This document shows, piece by piece, positions 1-8,907 of a DNA stretch of 64,000 nt (positions within the stretch are counted from its first letter, which is position 1; each line of letters begins with the position of its first letter). Source of the stretch: Myxococcota bacterium (lineage in GTDB: Bacteria; Myxococcota_A; Bradymonadia; UBA7976; UBA1532). Under the pieces are notes generated by a model, which did not search any database, was not told the DNA's origin, and was given only the letters and a program-made list of their open reading frames with translations. The translations under genes and the position numbers were made by a program. The stretch covers positions 124,001 to 188,000 of the forward strand of contig CAUJDF010000039.1 of NCBI GenBank assembly GCA_963169045.1. Direction: 5' to 3'.

Positions 1-1565
1 AGCTGGCTGGCGAGCCGGATGCGCTGGCTCTCGCCGCCGCTGAGGCTCGGGCCGGGCCGGTCCAGCGTCAGGTAGTCGAGGCCGACGTTGTTGAGGAAGC
101 GCAGGCGACCGACGATCTCGCGCACGAGGTCCTGCGCGATGACGCCGCGGTTGCCCGACAGCCGCAGACTCCCGAAGAACTCATGGGCTCTCTGAATCGT
201 CCAGCCGCCGACCTCGACGATCGTTACGCCCTCGACCCGCACCGCCGCCGACTCGGCGCGCAGGCGGTGCCCCTTGCAGGTCTTGCACGGCCGGCTGCTG
301 AAGTAACCGGCGAGGTGCGCCCGGGCGTCCTCGCTCTGGCTCTCGCGCCACCGCCGCATCATGTACGGGATGACGCCCTCCCACGCGCTCGAGAAGCCGC
401 GCGAGCCGCCGCCGTGCTTGAACCGGACCTGGACCTCGGTCTCGCCCGATCCGAGCAGCATCGCGTCCTGCTGCGCCTTCGTGAGCTTCACGAACGGAGT
501 GTCGAGGTCGAAGCCGTAGTGCTCGCCGACGGCCTCGCCCATGCGGCGCAGCCATGCGCCCGAGGGGTGGTTCATGAGCCAGCGCCACGGCTTGATGGCG
601 CCGTCGTTGATCGAGAGGGCCGGGTCAGGGACGACGCGCTCCGCGTCGATCTCGAGCGCCGTCCCGAGGCCGTTGCAGTCGCGGCACATGCCGAGCGGCC
701 CGTTGAACGAGAAGGCCGCCGGCGTGAGCTCGGGGAACCCGATCTTGCAGTGCGAGCACCAGCGGTCCTCGCTGAAGAGCCGGTCCGCCTCCTCGCCGAC
801 CACCGACACCACCAGCTTGCCGCTGCCGCGCTTGAGCGCCGTCTCCACCGAGTCGGTGACGCGCGGCCGCGCGTCGGGGCGCGCGACGAGCCGGTCGATG
901 ACCACGTCGAGGTCGTGCTTGCGCTTCTTGTCGAGCGTGAGCTTCTCGTCGAGCTCGACGACCTCGCCGTTCAGGCGGATGCGCGCGAATCCCTGCGTGC
1001 GCAGCTCGTCGAGCAGCTCCTTGTACTCGCCCTTGCGGTTCTCGACGACCGGCGCCAGCAGCACGTACTTCGTGCCCTCGGGCAGCCGCTGCAGCTCGTC
1101 GACGATCTCCTGGGCGCTCTGGGCGGTCACCGGCCGCTGACACTGATGGCAGTGCTGGACACCGGCGCGGGCGAACAGCACGCGGAGGTAGTCGTAGATC
1201 TCGGTGATGGTGCCGACGGTCGAGCGTGGATTGCGGCTGGCCGCCTTCTGCTCGATGGAGATCGTCGGCGACAGCCCGCGAATGCTGTCGTACTTGGGCT
1301 TCTCCATCTGACCGAGGAACTGGCGCGCGTAGGCCGAGAGGCTCTCGACGTAGCGCCGCTGGCCCTCGGCGAACAGCGTGTCGAACGCCAGCGACGACTT
1401 GCCGCTGCCGGAGACGCCGGTGAAGACGACCAGCTTTTTTTTCGGGATGGCGAGGTCGACGCCCTTGAGGTTGTGCTCGCGCGCACCGCGCACGATGAGA
1501 TGGTCGAGCTCGCGGACGGGCTCGTCGGCGGGCGTGCCGGCCGCAGAGGACGCGTCGTCAGACAT
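1..1565 (-). CDS. uvrA: UvrA, excinuclease ABC subunit A (5' part, truncated by window edge)
   Basis: This is the DNA-damage recognition ATPase of UvrABC nucleotide excision repair. Reading the minus strand gives one open frame with no stop from 1565 to base 1, about 521 of the usual ~940 residues. Visible are a Walker A (GVSGSGKS, residues ~50-57), the first zinc-binding module (CSHC followed by FSFNGP and CRDC), and the first ABC signature LSGGES near base 40. An in-frame ATG three codons upstream (1574) is an alternative start; neither has a strong Shine-Dalgarno. The gene is divergent from mpl. A run of eight A on the coding strand encodes PKKKL and does not break the frame. The family call is certain; only the start is open. 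Confidence 0.96.
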   Translation of the reverse strand, partial: MSDDASSAAGTPADEPVRELDHLIVRGAREHNLKGVDLAIPKKKLVVFTGVSGSGKSSLAFDTLFAEGQRRYVESLSAYARQFLGQMEKPKYDSIRGLSPTISIEQKAASRNPRSTVGTITEIYDYLRVLFARAGVQHCHQCQRPVTAQSAQEIVDELQRLPEGTKYVLLAPVVENRKGEYKELLDELRTQGFARIRLNGEVVELDEKLTLDKKRKHDLDVVIDRLVARPDARPRVTDSVETALKRGSGKLVVSVVGEEADRLFSEDRWCSHCKIGFPELTPAAFSFNGPLGMCRDCNGLGTALEIDAERVVPDPALSINDGAIKPWRWLMNHPSGAWLRRMGEAVGEHYGFDLDTPFVKLTKAQQDAMLLGSGETEVQVRFKHGGGSRGFSSAWEGVIPYMMRRWRESQSEDARAHLAGYFSSRPCKTCKGHRLRAESAAVRVEGVTIVEVGGWTIQRAHEFFGSLRLSGNRGVIAQDLVREIVGRLRFLNNVGLDYLTLDRPGPSLSGGESQRIRLASQ

Positions 1566-1665
1566 TCTGGACATCGGTTCAGTGTTCCGAGGTTCGCGGG
1601 AAAGATGCCCACCGCCCCCGCGCCTTGCAAGTCATCGGGAAAAAAGTCGTGTTAAAAGGCCCTCC

Positions 1666-3141
1666 ATGACCAAGCCCCATCAGCCGTGGTTCGTCCGGCG
1701 TCCGATGCCGACGACGGTGAAGAAGGTCCACCTCATCGGCATCGCCGGCGCCGGCATGGGCGCGTTCGCCACCATGCTGCAGGAGGCCGGCTTCGAGGTC
1801 CGCGGGTCCGACCGCGGCGTCTACCCGCCCATGAGCGACGTGCTCACCCGCGCCGGGATCCGGTGGATGGAGGGCTGGGCGCCCGAGCACCTCGACTGGA
1901 ATCCCGACCTCGTCGTCGTCGGCAACGTCTGCAGGCGGGACAACCCCGAGGCCGTCGCCGCCGAGCAACGCGGCATCGCGGCGGTGTCGTTCCCGCAGGC
2001 GTTCAGCGACCTGTTCCTTGCCACCCGTCACCCCGTCGTCGTGGCCGGCACGCACGGCAAGACGACCACGACCGCGCTCACCACCTGGCTGCTCCACAGC
2101 GCCGGCGGCCTCGACCCGGGCATGCTCGTGGGCGGCGTCGCGCGCAACTTCGACTCGACCTATCGCATCGGGAGCGGCGCGCCCTTCGTCGTCGAAGGCG
2201 ACGAATACGACACCGCATACTTCGATAAGGGTCCGAAATTTTTGCACTATCGGCCGCGGACGGTCGTCCTCAACAACATCGAGTTCGACCATGCCGACAT
2301 CTACGACAGCCTCGAAGAGATCATCGAGAACTTCGACCGGCTGATGGACCTGCTCGGACCGGACACGCTCCTCGTCGCGAACCACGACGACGCCCGGGTG
2401 ATGGAGCGCGCGCGGCGGGCGAAGGGCAGGGTCGTCACCTACGGCTTCGGGGAGGGCGCAGACCTGCAGGCGATCGACGTCGTGCCCGGGCCGCACGGCT
2501 GCACGTTCACGCTGGTCCACCGCGGCCGGGTGCTCGGCTGCGCGGTCTCGCCGCTGCCCGGCCGCTACAACCTCTGGAACGTCCTGGCCGGCTTCGCCGT
2601 CGGCTTCGAGCTCGGCGTGCCCTTCGAGAGGCTGGCGCCCGCGCTGCAGGCCTACGCGGGCGTCAAGAAGCGACAGGAGGAGCGCGGCGAGGTGGGCGGC
2701 ATCCTCGTGGTCGACGACTACGCGCACCACCCGACCGCCGTCGACGAGACCCTGCGGGCGCTGCGCGCGAAGTACCCCGGGCGGCGCCTATGGGCGGTGT
2801 ACGAGCCCAAGAGCAACACCGCGCGCCGCAACATCCATCAGCACGAGTACGCCCGCGCCTTCGACGCCGCGGATCGGGTCGTGCTCGCGCAGCCCTACGC
2901 GAAGGACGACGGCCTCGGCCGTGAGCGAATGCTCGACGTCGACGCCCTCGTCGCGCGCATCGCGGAGGGCGGCCCGGTCGCGACGTACCTTCCGGGCGTC
3001 GAGGAGATCCGCGACCACCTCGCGGCGCAAACGGCGCCGGGCGACGTCGTCGTCGTCATGGCGAACAGCGGCTTCGGCGGCCTGATCGAGAAGCTCTTGA
3101 CCGCCCTGCAGGCCCGCTTCAGCGGCGTCGCGGGCGGTTGA
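1666..3141 (+). CDS. mpl: Mpl, UDP-N-acetylmuramate:L-Ala-gamma-D-Glu-meso-DAP ligase
   Basis: This cytoplasmic Mur-ligase-family enzyme of peptidoglycan recycling re-attaches the salvaged tripeptide to UDP-MurNAc using ATP. The 491-residue product has an N-terminal Rossmann motif (GIAGAGMG), the Mpl-type GSDRGVYPPMS segment that separates it from MurC, a P-loop GTHGKTTTT at residues 128-136, then EGDEYDTAYFDK and NNIEFDHADIYD in the central domain, and DDYAHHPTA in the C-terminal domain. The start at ATG 1666 is preceded by AAAAGG at a good distance; ATG 1705 is an alternative. The 3' end overlaps the convergent methyltransferase gene by 23 bases. MurC is the only serious alternative and the YPPMS motif argues against it. 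Confidence 0.93.
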   Translation: MTKPHQPWFVRRPMPTTVKKVHLIGIAGAGMGAFATMLQEAGFEVRGSDRGVYPPMSDVLTRAGIRWMEGWAPEHLDWNPDLVVVGNVCRRDNPEAVAAEQRGIAAVSFPQAFSDLFLATRHPVVVAGTHGKTTTTALTTWLLHSAGGLDPGMLVGGVARNFDSTYRIGSGAPFVVEGDEYDTAYFDKGPKFLHYRPRTVVLNNIEFDHADIYDSLEEIIENFDRLMDLLGPDTLLVANHDDARVMERARRAKGRVVTYGFGEGADLQAIDVVPGPHGCTFTLVHRGRVLGCAVSPLPGRYNLWNVLAGFAVGFELGVPFERLAPALQAYAGVKKRQEERGEVGGILVVDDYAHHPTAVDETLRALRAKYPGRRLWAVYEPKSNTARRNIHQHEYARAFDAADRVVLAQPYAKDDGLGRERMLDVDALVARIAEGGPVATYLPGVEEIRDHLAAQTAPGDVVVVMANSGFGGLIEKLLTALQARFSGVAGG

Positions 3142-4219
3142 GCCGTCGACGGAGCGCCGCCGCCTCGCGCTTCACCTCGGGCTCGACGTTCGCCAGCGCC
3201 GCGACCGCCTTCAGCGCCAGGTTCGCGCCGGCGACGTCGTCGAGCAGCGCGCACATCTGCGCCTGATACAGCCATGCCGGCGCGCAGGTCGGCACCTGTT
3301 CGGTGGCCGCCTGGAAGAGGGTGCGGGCGCCCTTCACGTCGTCGCGGTCGAGTCGGTGCGCCGCCCACTGGATGTAGGCCTCGGGCCGCTTCGGATCCAC
3401 GCCGACCGCCTCTTCGAGCACCCGCTCGGCCTCGGCAGTCGCGCCGTGCTCCGCGTGTTGGATGGCGAGGTAGAGCAGCAGGTCGTACTCGAGCGTGCGC
3501 CCGCTCGTGTCGTCGGCATCCGCCGCCTCGCGCGGCCCTTCTCCTGCGGCGACCGGATCGCCGACCTTCTGCGCGTTCACCCACACCGGCTTGAGCTGCA
3601 GGATGGGATCCTCGTAGTCGATCTCCTCGATCTCGTGCAGCGAGAAGCCGGCATCTCGGTTCAATTGCTGAAAGGTTTCAGGTGAGTACACCCGAATACT
3701 GATGGTGTCGCTCGAACCTGAGAACTGGTCGCGCCCGACCCAGAACTGATAGCGGAACCAGCCGCCCGGCCGGAGCACGCGGCTGACCTCGCGGAAGTAG
3801 GCGCGCGCCACCTCCGGCGGTACGTGCGACAGCACGGCGTAGCTGAAGACGAGGTCGTACGCGGCGTCGGGAAAGCCGGCGAGGTCCGCCCCCGAGTTGA
3901 CGTGGAAGGCGACGCCGGGCCGCGCGCCGTGCTCCCGGCGGGCGACCTCGATCATCTCCGGGGAGATGTCGACGCCGTCCACGTGGCCGAAGCGTTCGGC
4001 GGCGCGCACCGTCAGGCGGCCCATGCCGCAGCCGAGGTCGAGCACATTGGCCTCGGGACCGACGCGACCGCGCAGCCCGGCGACGAGCATGGCCGCGTCG
4101 CGATCGCCCGACGCCTCGTAGCTCTCCACCGTGGCGTCCTGGGTGGCCGCGACCCAGTAGCGCGGGTCGATGCGGGCCCGGCGATCCCAGTCGCGACGCA
4201 TTTTCTCGCGGATGTCCAT
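3119..4219 (-). CDS. Class I SAM-dependent methyltransferase with C-terminal TPR-like repeats
   Basis: The product has 366 residues. Its N-terminal half is a Rossmann methyltransferase: motif I VLDLGCGMG around residues 70-80, the acidic VDGVDIS loop after it, and post-motif segments FSYAVLSHVPP and VLRPGGW. The C-terminal ~130 residues are Ala-rich helical repeats that resemble tetratricopeptide repeats (LEEAVGVDPKRPEAY, TLFQAATEQVPTCAPAW). The substrate cannot be read from the sequence. I chose ATG 4219, giving MDIREKMRRDWD, because an upstream start would add only 12 residues of poor quality. The gene converges on and overlaps mpl, and is divergent from the DUF2723 gene with 62 bases between them. 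Confidence 0.8.
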   Translation of the reverse strand: MDIREKMRRDWDRRARIDPRYWVAATQDATVESYEASGDRDAAMLVAGLRGRVGPEANVLDLGCGMGRLTVRAAERFGHVDGVDISPEMIEVARREHGARPGVAFHVNSGADLAGFPDAAYDLVFSYAVLSHVPPEVARAYFREVSRVLRPGGWFRYQFWVGRDQFSGSSDTISIRVYSPETFQQLNRDAGFSLHEIEEIDYEDPILQLKPVWVNAQKVGDPVAAGEGPREAADADDTSGRTLEYDLLLYLAIQHAEHGATAEAERVLEEAVGVDPKRPEAYIQWAAHRLDRDDVKGARTLFQAATEQVPTCAPAWLYQAQMCALLDDVAGANLALKAVAALANVEPEVKREAAALRRRLNRPRRR

Positions 4220-4281
4220 GCCGGCGGTATACGCCAGTCGGACCAGCCGCGCCACCGCGGGCTGTGCTAGATCGGGAGCCG

Positions 4282-6015
4282 ATGTCCCGCTCCTCCGACG
4301 CGCCCCTCACCGCCGCCGTCTTCGCCGTCGCGGGCGCGTTCGCGGGGCTGACCGCGCTGCCCGGCCCGCACTGGCACGACACCGCCGAGTTCGCCGCCGT
4401 CGGCGCGCGGCTCTCGCTTTCGCACCCCCCCGGCCACCCGGTGCATGCGGTGACCACGCACGCGGCGCAGCTCGTACCGCTGGGGGACGCCGCCTTCCGC
4501 GCCAACCTCGCCAGCGCCTTCGCGCTCGCGGCCGCCCTCGCGCTGTTCTTCCGCCTTCTCCGGCGCCTGGCGCCGGGGGCTCCCGCCGTCGGGGTCGCCG
4601 CCGCCGCGCTCCTGCCCGTCGTCATGCCCGTCGTCTGGTTGCAGGGCGCGCGCGCCGAGGTCTACGCGCTCCAGCTCGTCTTCAGCGTCATCGCCGCCGA
4701 CCTCTGCCGCCGCGCCGCCGCCGGCGACGACGCGCGCGCGCCGGCGGCGCTGGCCCTCGCCGTCGCGCTCGCCGGCGCCAACCACAGCCTGGTCGCCGCC
4801 ACCTGGATCCCGCTCGGCGTCGTCGCGCTCGCTCTCGGCGTCCGCCGCGCCCGTCCGCTCCTCCTCGCGGTGCCTGCCGGGCTGCTCGGGCTCGCGGCCT
4901 ACGCCTACCTCCCGCTGCGCGCTCACGCCGGCGCGGAGGTCGGCTGGGGGGTTCCCGACACGGTCGCGCGGGTCGTCGAGACGATCACCGCCCGCGAATG
5001 GCAGCGCGCCGCGGCGCCCGACGTGCCCCCGGTCGATCTCGCCGACAACCTCGCGAGCCTCACCGCCTACGGCATCGACCAGGTCGGCCCGGTCGTCGCG
5101 CTGGCGCTGCTGGCGATCGTCCTCGCGGGCACGCCGCGGCTGGTCCGCGAGCGACGCTGGATGGCGCTCGGCGCCCTCGCGGTCGTGGCGCTCGCCTTCG
5201 CGACCCGCGTCGTCTTTCCGCTCGATCTGTTGAACCCGGACCTGGGTGGCTACGTGCTGTCCGGCCTGCTGGGCGGCGTGGCGCTGGCCGTGGCCGCGGC
5301 CGATGCCGCCTGGCGCCCGGCCGCATGGATCTTCGTGCCGCTCCTCGCGTTCGTGGCGCCGCGCTTCGACCCAGGCGAGCGCATGGGGAGTCGCGCCGCC
5401 GAGATCGCCGCCCGGCGAATGCTGGCCGAGGTCCCCCCCGGCGGCACGATCGTCTTCGCCGACTACGCCTCGTGGTTCCTCGGCGCGGCCCTGCGGGCGA
5501 TCGAAGGCGCGCGCCCCGACGCCGCGCTGTTGTTCCGCGGCCAGATCCACCGCGACTGGTTCCGGGAGCGGCTGTCGTGGCACCGGCGGGACGCCGCGGC
5601 CCGCGCCGCGGCCTTCCCGGCGGGGTACGGTGCGCCCGGCGATCGCTTCGAGCCCGGCGTCCACGCCGAGCAGCTCGCGGGCCTCGCCTCGCGCCTCCGG
5701 CCCGTGGGGCTCACGCTGGCCGCGGATGGGCCGTGGCCCAGCGTGAGCGCCGCTGCCGCCGCCTTCGCCGGGCTCGCCCCCGAGGACCTCGACACGAGGC
5801 GCGGCCTCGCCTTCGTTCACCTCCAGCACGCCGAGCACGTGGCGAGGGCGCTCGCGGGCGGCGGCGAGCGGTCGGCTGAGGCGCGCGCGCTGCTCGAATG
5901 GCACCTGGCGCGTGCCGACGCGCTGGCGCCCGGCGACCCGTTCGTGGCGGACGCCCGGGCGCGCGCCGGGGGGCCCGACTCGCCGAAGCCTCTGGACGCT
6001 GTCGGGGGCCGGTGA
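4282..6015 (+). CDS. DUF2723 family multi-pass membrane protein (probable glycosyltransferase-like)
   Basis: This 577-residue protein has an N-terminal half of many hydrophobic segments and a soluble C-terminal part. The start of the family domain is clear: D33 and E36 in WHDTAEF, then HPPGHPVH, the D..E/HPPG arrangement shared by DUF2723 proteins, which resemble membrane protein O-mannosyltransferases of the GT-C fold. The pattern suggests use of a lipid-linked sugar at the membrane; acceptor and sugar are unknown. The ATG at 4282 has GGGAG five bases upstream; a GTG six codons earlier (4264) is possible but lies beyond that site. The gene precedes the PP2C phosphatase in the same direction with a 42-base gap. 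Confidence 0.72.
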   Translation: MSRSSDAPLTAAVFAVAGAFAGLTALPGPHWHDTAEFAAVGARLSLSHPPGHPVHAVTTHAAQLVPLGDAAFRANLASAFALAAALALFFRLLRRLAPGAPAVGVAAAALLPVVMPVVWLQGARAEVYALQLVFSVIAADLCRRAAAGDDARAPAALALAVALAGANHSLVAATWIPLGVVALALGVRRARPLLLAVPAGLLGLAAYAYLPLRAHAGAEVGWGVPDTVARVVETITAREWQRAAAPDVPPVDLADNLASLTAYGIDQVGPVVALALLAIVLAGTPRLVRERRWMALGALAVVALAFATRVVFPLDLLNPDLGGYVLSGLLGGVALAVAAADAAWRPAAWIFVPLLAFVAPRFDPGERMGSRAAEIAARRMLAEVPPGGTIVFADYASWFLGAALRAIEGARPDAALLFRGQIHRDWFRERLSWHRRDAAARAAAFPAGYGAPGDRFEPGVHAEQLAGLASRLRPVGLTLAADGPWPSVSAAAAAFAGLAPEDLDTRRGLAFVHLQHAEHVARALAGGGERSAEARALLEWHLARADALAPGDPFVADARARAGGPDSPKPLDAVGGR

Positions 6016-6057
6016 TAAACCCCCCCGAAGGGACGAGCCCCGGACAGGCGCAAATAC

Positions 6058-7929
6058 ATGGAGGTCCGCTTCTGGGCCGCGACCGACGTCGGCCGCGCCC
6101 GCGACCACAACGAGGACAACTTCCTGGTCGACAAGAAGTTGAACCTCTTCATCGTCGCCGACGGCATGGGCGGTCACGCCGCCGGTGAGGTCGCTTCGTC
6201 GGTGGCGGTTCGCGAGGTCCGGCGCATCGTCGCCGAGAACCGCAAGATCGTCGCCAGCTACGCCCGGGACGAGTCGCCCGAGGGCCGTCACGCCGTGCTG
6301 CGGCTCATCGAGCAGGCCGCCCAGGCCGCGTGCGCGCGCATCTTCGAGCTCGCGCAGCAGTCGGCCGATCGGCGCGGCATGGGCACGACGCTCTCGTTGC
6401 TCCTCATCGCCGGCCGCCGGGGCTTCATCGGCCACGTGGGCGACAGCCGCATCTACCTCTTGCGCAGCGAGCAGGTCCACCAGCTCACCGAAGACCACTC
6501 GCTGATCAACGAGCTGATCAAGCGCGGCCGGCTGAAGCCCGGCGACGTCTTCGACAGCCCTTACAAGAACGCGGTCACGCGCGCCGTCGGGGTCTACGAG
6601 TCGGTCCAGGTCGACACTCTCGACTTCGACATCCTGCCCGGCGACGAGTTCCTGCTGTGCAGCGACGGCCTCAGCTGCTACCTCGAGACCGAGAGCACGC
6701 GCCGCATCCTCGCCAACGAGAACATCCGCGAGGTGCCCGAGCGCTTCATCGCCTTGGCGAACGAGGCTGGCGGCAAGGACAACATCACCGCGATCGTCGT
6801 GCGCATCCTCGACGAGGCCGACGAGGCCCGCAGCGAGCGCATGACCGAGGTCCGCCTCAAGCTCGACACGCTGCGCGCGATCCCGCTCTTCAAGTACCTG
6901 AGCTACAAGGGCCTGGTAAAGGTGATGAACATCACCGAGACCCGGCGCTTCCGTACCGGCACGCGCATCTTCGAAGAGGGCACGCGAGGGGACGAGTTCT
7001 ACATCGTCCTGTCGGGCACCGTCCGCATCACCAAGGCGGGCGTGCATCTCGCCGAGCTGGGCCCCGGTGGCCACTTCGGCGAGATGGCGATGGTCGACAA
7101 GGCCGCGCGCTCTGCCACGGCCACCGCCGTCGACGACGTGAAGGCGCTCGTCATCCAGCGGCGACAGTTCTACGACGTGATGCGCCGCGATCCCGTGATG
7201 TCCGTGAAGCTCATGTGGAGCTTCATCCAGGTGTTGAGCACGCGCCTCCGCCTGACGAACCGGGAGCTGCTCTCCGCCCGGGAGACGATCGACATCCTGC
7301 GTCGGCACCAGGTCGGCGGCATCATCGCCGAGATGCCCTCCATCGATCCGGCGGCGGCTGCGGTCGCCGCCTTGCCGATCGAGGTCACCGACGAGCTGAT
7401 CCCCGGCTTCCTGTTCGCGGACAGCGAGGCGTCGCGCACCGATCCGCTCATGCGGGTCGAGGAGCGCACTTCTCCGCTGGACCACGCCGATCTCGACGCC
7501 CGCCCGGGCCTCGAGGACGGGGCCTCGGGGCGCATGAGCGACGTCGACGACCTGGACGACACCGAGGTCCGGGCCGTCGACGACGACGAGCTCGATAGCC
7601 TCCTGCACGACGAGACGGAAGGGGGAGCGACGACCCTCCCTCGATCGCGCGCGCCGGCGGGCATCCAAAGCCCCGCCGTCGACGAAGCCGCCGCCGAGGT
7701 CCCGACACCGACGTCTCCGGGCTCGGGCGAGCCCGACGGAGACGACGACGACGACGATCTCGAGGCGGACGACGCCGCCGGCGTTCCCGCGGACGTCCCG
7801 ACGACGACCGACATGCCCGCCCTCATCGTCCCCGAGGGCCGCACGACCCTCGACCTCGGCCGCCGCTCGCGCCCGCCCGTATCCCTCTTCGCCGACGACG
7901 AAGACGACCCCTCCGACGACGACCGCTAG
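6058..7929 (+). CDS. PP2C-type Ser/Thr phosphatase fused to a cyclic-nucleotide-binding domain
   Basis: The product has 623 residues. Residues ~1-255 are a PP2C/PPM phosphatase with the metal-binding motifs in order: RDHNED, ADGMGGH, GDSR, SDGL and GGKDNIT. Residues ~262-400 are a cNMP-binding domain with its phosphate-binding cassette (GGHFGEMAMVDKAARSATA); the Glu and Arg that contact the cyclic phosphate are both kept. The remaining ~220 residues are acidic and low-complexity (runs of Asp near the end) and look disordered. It probably removes phosphates from targets of Hanks-type kinases under control of cAMP or cGMP; that control is inferred from the fusion. An anchored lectin-like protein follows 14 bases downstream. 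Confidence 0.87.
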   Translation: MEVRFWAATDVGRARDHNEDNFLVDKKLNLFIVADGMGGHAAGEVASSVAVREVRRIVAENRKIVASYARDESPEGRHAVLRLIEQAAQAACARIFELAQQSADRRGMGTTLSLLLIAGRRGFIGHVGDSRIYLLRSEQVHQLTEDHSLINELIKRGRLKPGDVFDSPYKNAVTRAVGVYESVQVDTLDFDILPGDEFLLCSDGLSCYLETESTRRILANENIREVPERFIALANEAGGKDNITAIVVRILDEADEARSERMTEVRLKLDTLRAIPLFKYLSYKGLVKVMNITETRRFRTGTRIFEEGTRGDEFYIVLSGTVRITKAGVHLAELGPGGHFGEMAMVDKAARSATATAVDDVKALVIQRRQFYDVMRRDPVMSVKLMWSFIQVLSTRLRLTNRELLSARETIDILRRHQVGGIIAEMPSIDPAAAAVAALPIEVTDELIPGFLFADSEASRTDPLMRVEERTSPLDHADLDARPGLEDGASGRMSDVDDLDDTEVRAVDDDELDSLLHDETEGGATTLPRSRAPAGIQSPAVDEAAAEVPTPTSPGSGEPDGDDDDDDLEADDAAGVPADVPTTTDMPALIVPEGRTTLDLGRRSRPPVSLFADDEDDPSDDDR

Positions 7930-7943
7930 AGAGATACCAGCCC

Positions 7944-8699
7944 GTGGAATCGCCGATGCCCGTGAAAGCGCCGGAGCCCACCGATAACGGCGGACCTGCG
8001 GCGTCCCGATTCCGGTCCGTCAGGCGCGGCCGCCTCTTCGTCGCCGTCGCCGCGCTCGCGTTCCTCGCCGTCTCGATCGCGACGATGGGATGGGCCTTCC
8101 GTCCGCGGACGCTGCCGGCGCCGAACGGGCGCCTGATCTACAGCGACGACTTCGAGGGCTCCGCGCTCCGCGACGACTGGCGGCAGTCCGAGGCCGATCC
8201 GGGTTGGACGGCGGGCCGCTGGCAGGTCGTGGGCGGACGCCTGCGCGGCGAGAAGATCCACAACGCCGCGCTCTGGCTGAGAGTGCCGCTGCCCGAGAAG
8301 GTCCGGATCGAGTTCGACGCGCGGGCGGAGACGCCCGACGGCGACGTGAAGGCGGAGGTCTTCGGCGACGGACGCACGCACCAGAGCGGCTACATCGCGA
8401 TTCACGGCGGTTGGCGCAACACCGTGCGCGCCATCGCCCGCCGTGACGAGCACGCCGAGGAGCGCAAAGAGGACAACCGTTGCGACGTCGTCGGGCGACG
8501 GACACGCTGCGTCGAGCCCGACGTCGACTATCATTGGGCCCTCGTCCGCACGGGCGACACGCTCGAGTGGTACCTCAACGGTACCCTGCTGCTGACGTAT
8601 CCCGACACGCACCCGGTGCGCGGGCGACACTTCGCCTTCAATGGCTGGGAGGCGGTCACCTCCTTCGACAACCTGCGCATCTACGATCTCTCCGACTAG
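7944..8699 (+). CDS. Membrane-anchored protein with concanavalin A-like (lectin/glucanase) domain
   Basis: This 251-residue protein has a short cytoplasmic N-terminus and one hydrophobic segment at about residues 33-50 (FVAVAALAFLAVSIATM). The extracytoplasmic domain is predicted to be all-beta. Its opening IYSDDFEG, the central WQVVGGRLRGE and the end SFDNLRIYDL are typical of the LamG/DUF1080-like sandwich. No catalytic residues could be assigned, so a carbohydrate-binding or structural role is more likely than hydrolysis. I use GTG 7944; ATG 7956 is in frame and equally possible. It sits 14 bases after the phosphatase gene and may be cotranscribed with it. Confidence 0.6.
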   Translation: MESPMPVKAPEPTDNGGPAASRFRSVRRGRLFVAVAALAFLAVSIATMGWAFRPRTLPAPNGRLIYSDDFEGSALRDDWRQSEADPGWTAGRWQVVGGRLRGEKIHNAALWLRVPLPEKVRIEFDARAETPDGDVKAEVFGDGRTHQSGYIAIHGGWRNTVRAIARRDEHAEERKEDNRCDVVGRRTRCVEPDVDYHWALVRTGDTLEWYLNGTLLLTYPDTHPVRGRHFAFNGWEAVTSFDNLRIYDLSD

Positions 8700-8787
8700 C
8701 GATCTCGTCGGCCGTCCCGGACGCTGCGGAACGGTCGCGACGACGCGCGCAAGCGCCCGCGGGGCGGCCCTCCGCGCCGATTCTCCC

Positions 8788-8816
8788 TTGTCACCTGGGG
8801 CCCCCCGTGGTATCTC
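8788..8816 (+). promoter_or_regulatory. Candidate sigma70 promoter for rimP-nusA operon
   Basis: TTGTCA (8788-8793, 5/6 to consensus) is followed after exactly 17 bases by TATCTC (8811-8816, 3/6). It lies upstream of the intrinsic terminator at 8848-8871, so a transcript starting near 8823 would carry that terminator in its leader. The weak -10 keeps confidence low. Confidence 0.33.
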
Positions 8817-8847
8817 CGCCACCGACTTCGCCGTACGCTCCGGTCGA

Positions 8848-8871
8848 GGGCTCGCAGAGCCCTTTTTTTTT
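8848..8871 (+). terminator. Intrinsic terminator in front of rimP (possible attenuator)
   Basis: GGGCTC (8848-8853), a GCA loop and GAGCCC (8857-8862) form a perfect 6-bp stem followed directly by nine T (8863-8871). This is the only textbook Rho-independent terminator I found in the window. It is 149 bases after the preceding gene and only 36 bases before the rimP start. It may end the upstream transcript, or attenuate the rimP-nusA-infB operon. Confidence 0.75.
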
Positions 8872-8907
8872 GGCCGGGGCCACGGCGGCACCTGTGGAGG
8901 CGCGTTC

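Noticed and set aside
1435-1442. Run of eight A on the uvrA coding strand as a possible programmed frameshift
   Set aside because: The frame before and after the run is the same and encodes normal UvrA sequence, so no shift is needed.
183-1655. Long plus-strand open frame opposite uvrA
   Set aside because: It is antisense to a clear UvrA frame with Walker A, zinc module and signature motif; its Arg/Ala/Leu-rich product is typical of a shadow frame at high GC.
1625-1658. TTGCAA and TTAAAA before mpl as a promoter
   Set aside because: The spacing is 21-22 bases and the A-rich stretch is better explained as the Shine-Dalgarno region.
4267-7668. 1133-codon minus-strand open frame
   Set aside because: It spans two unrelated real genes (DUF2723 and PP2C) on the other strand, and its composition is that of a reverse-strand shadow.
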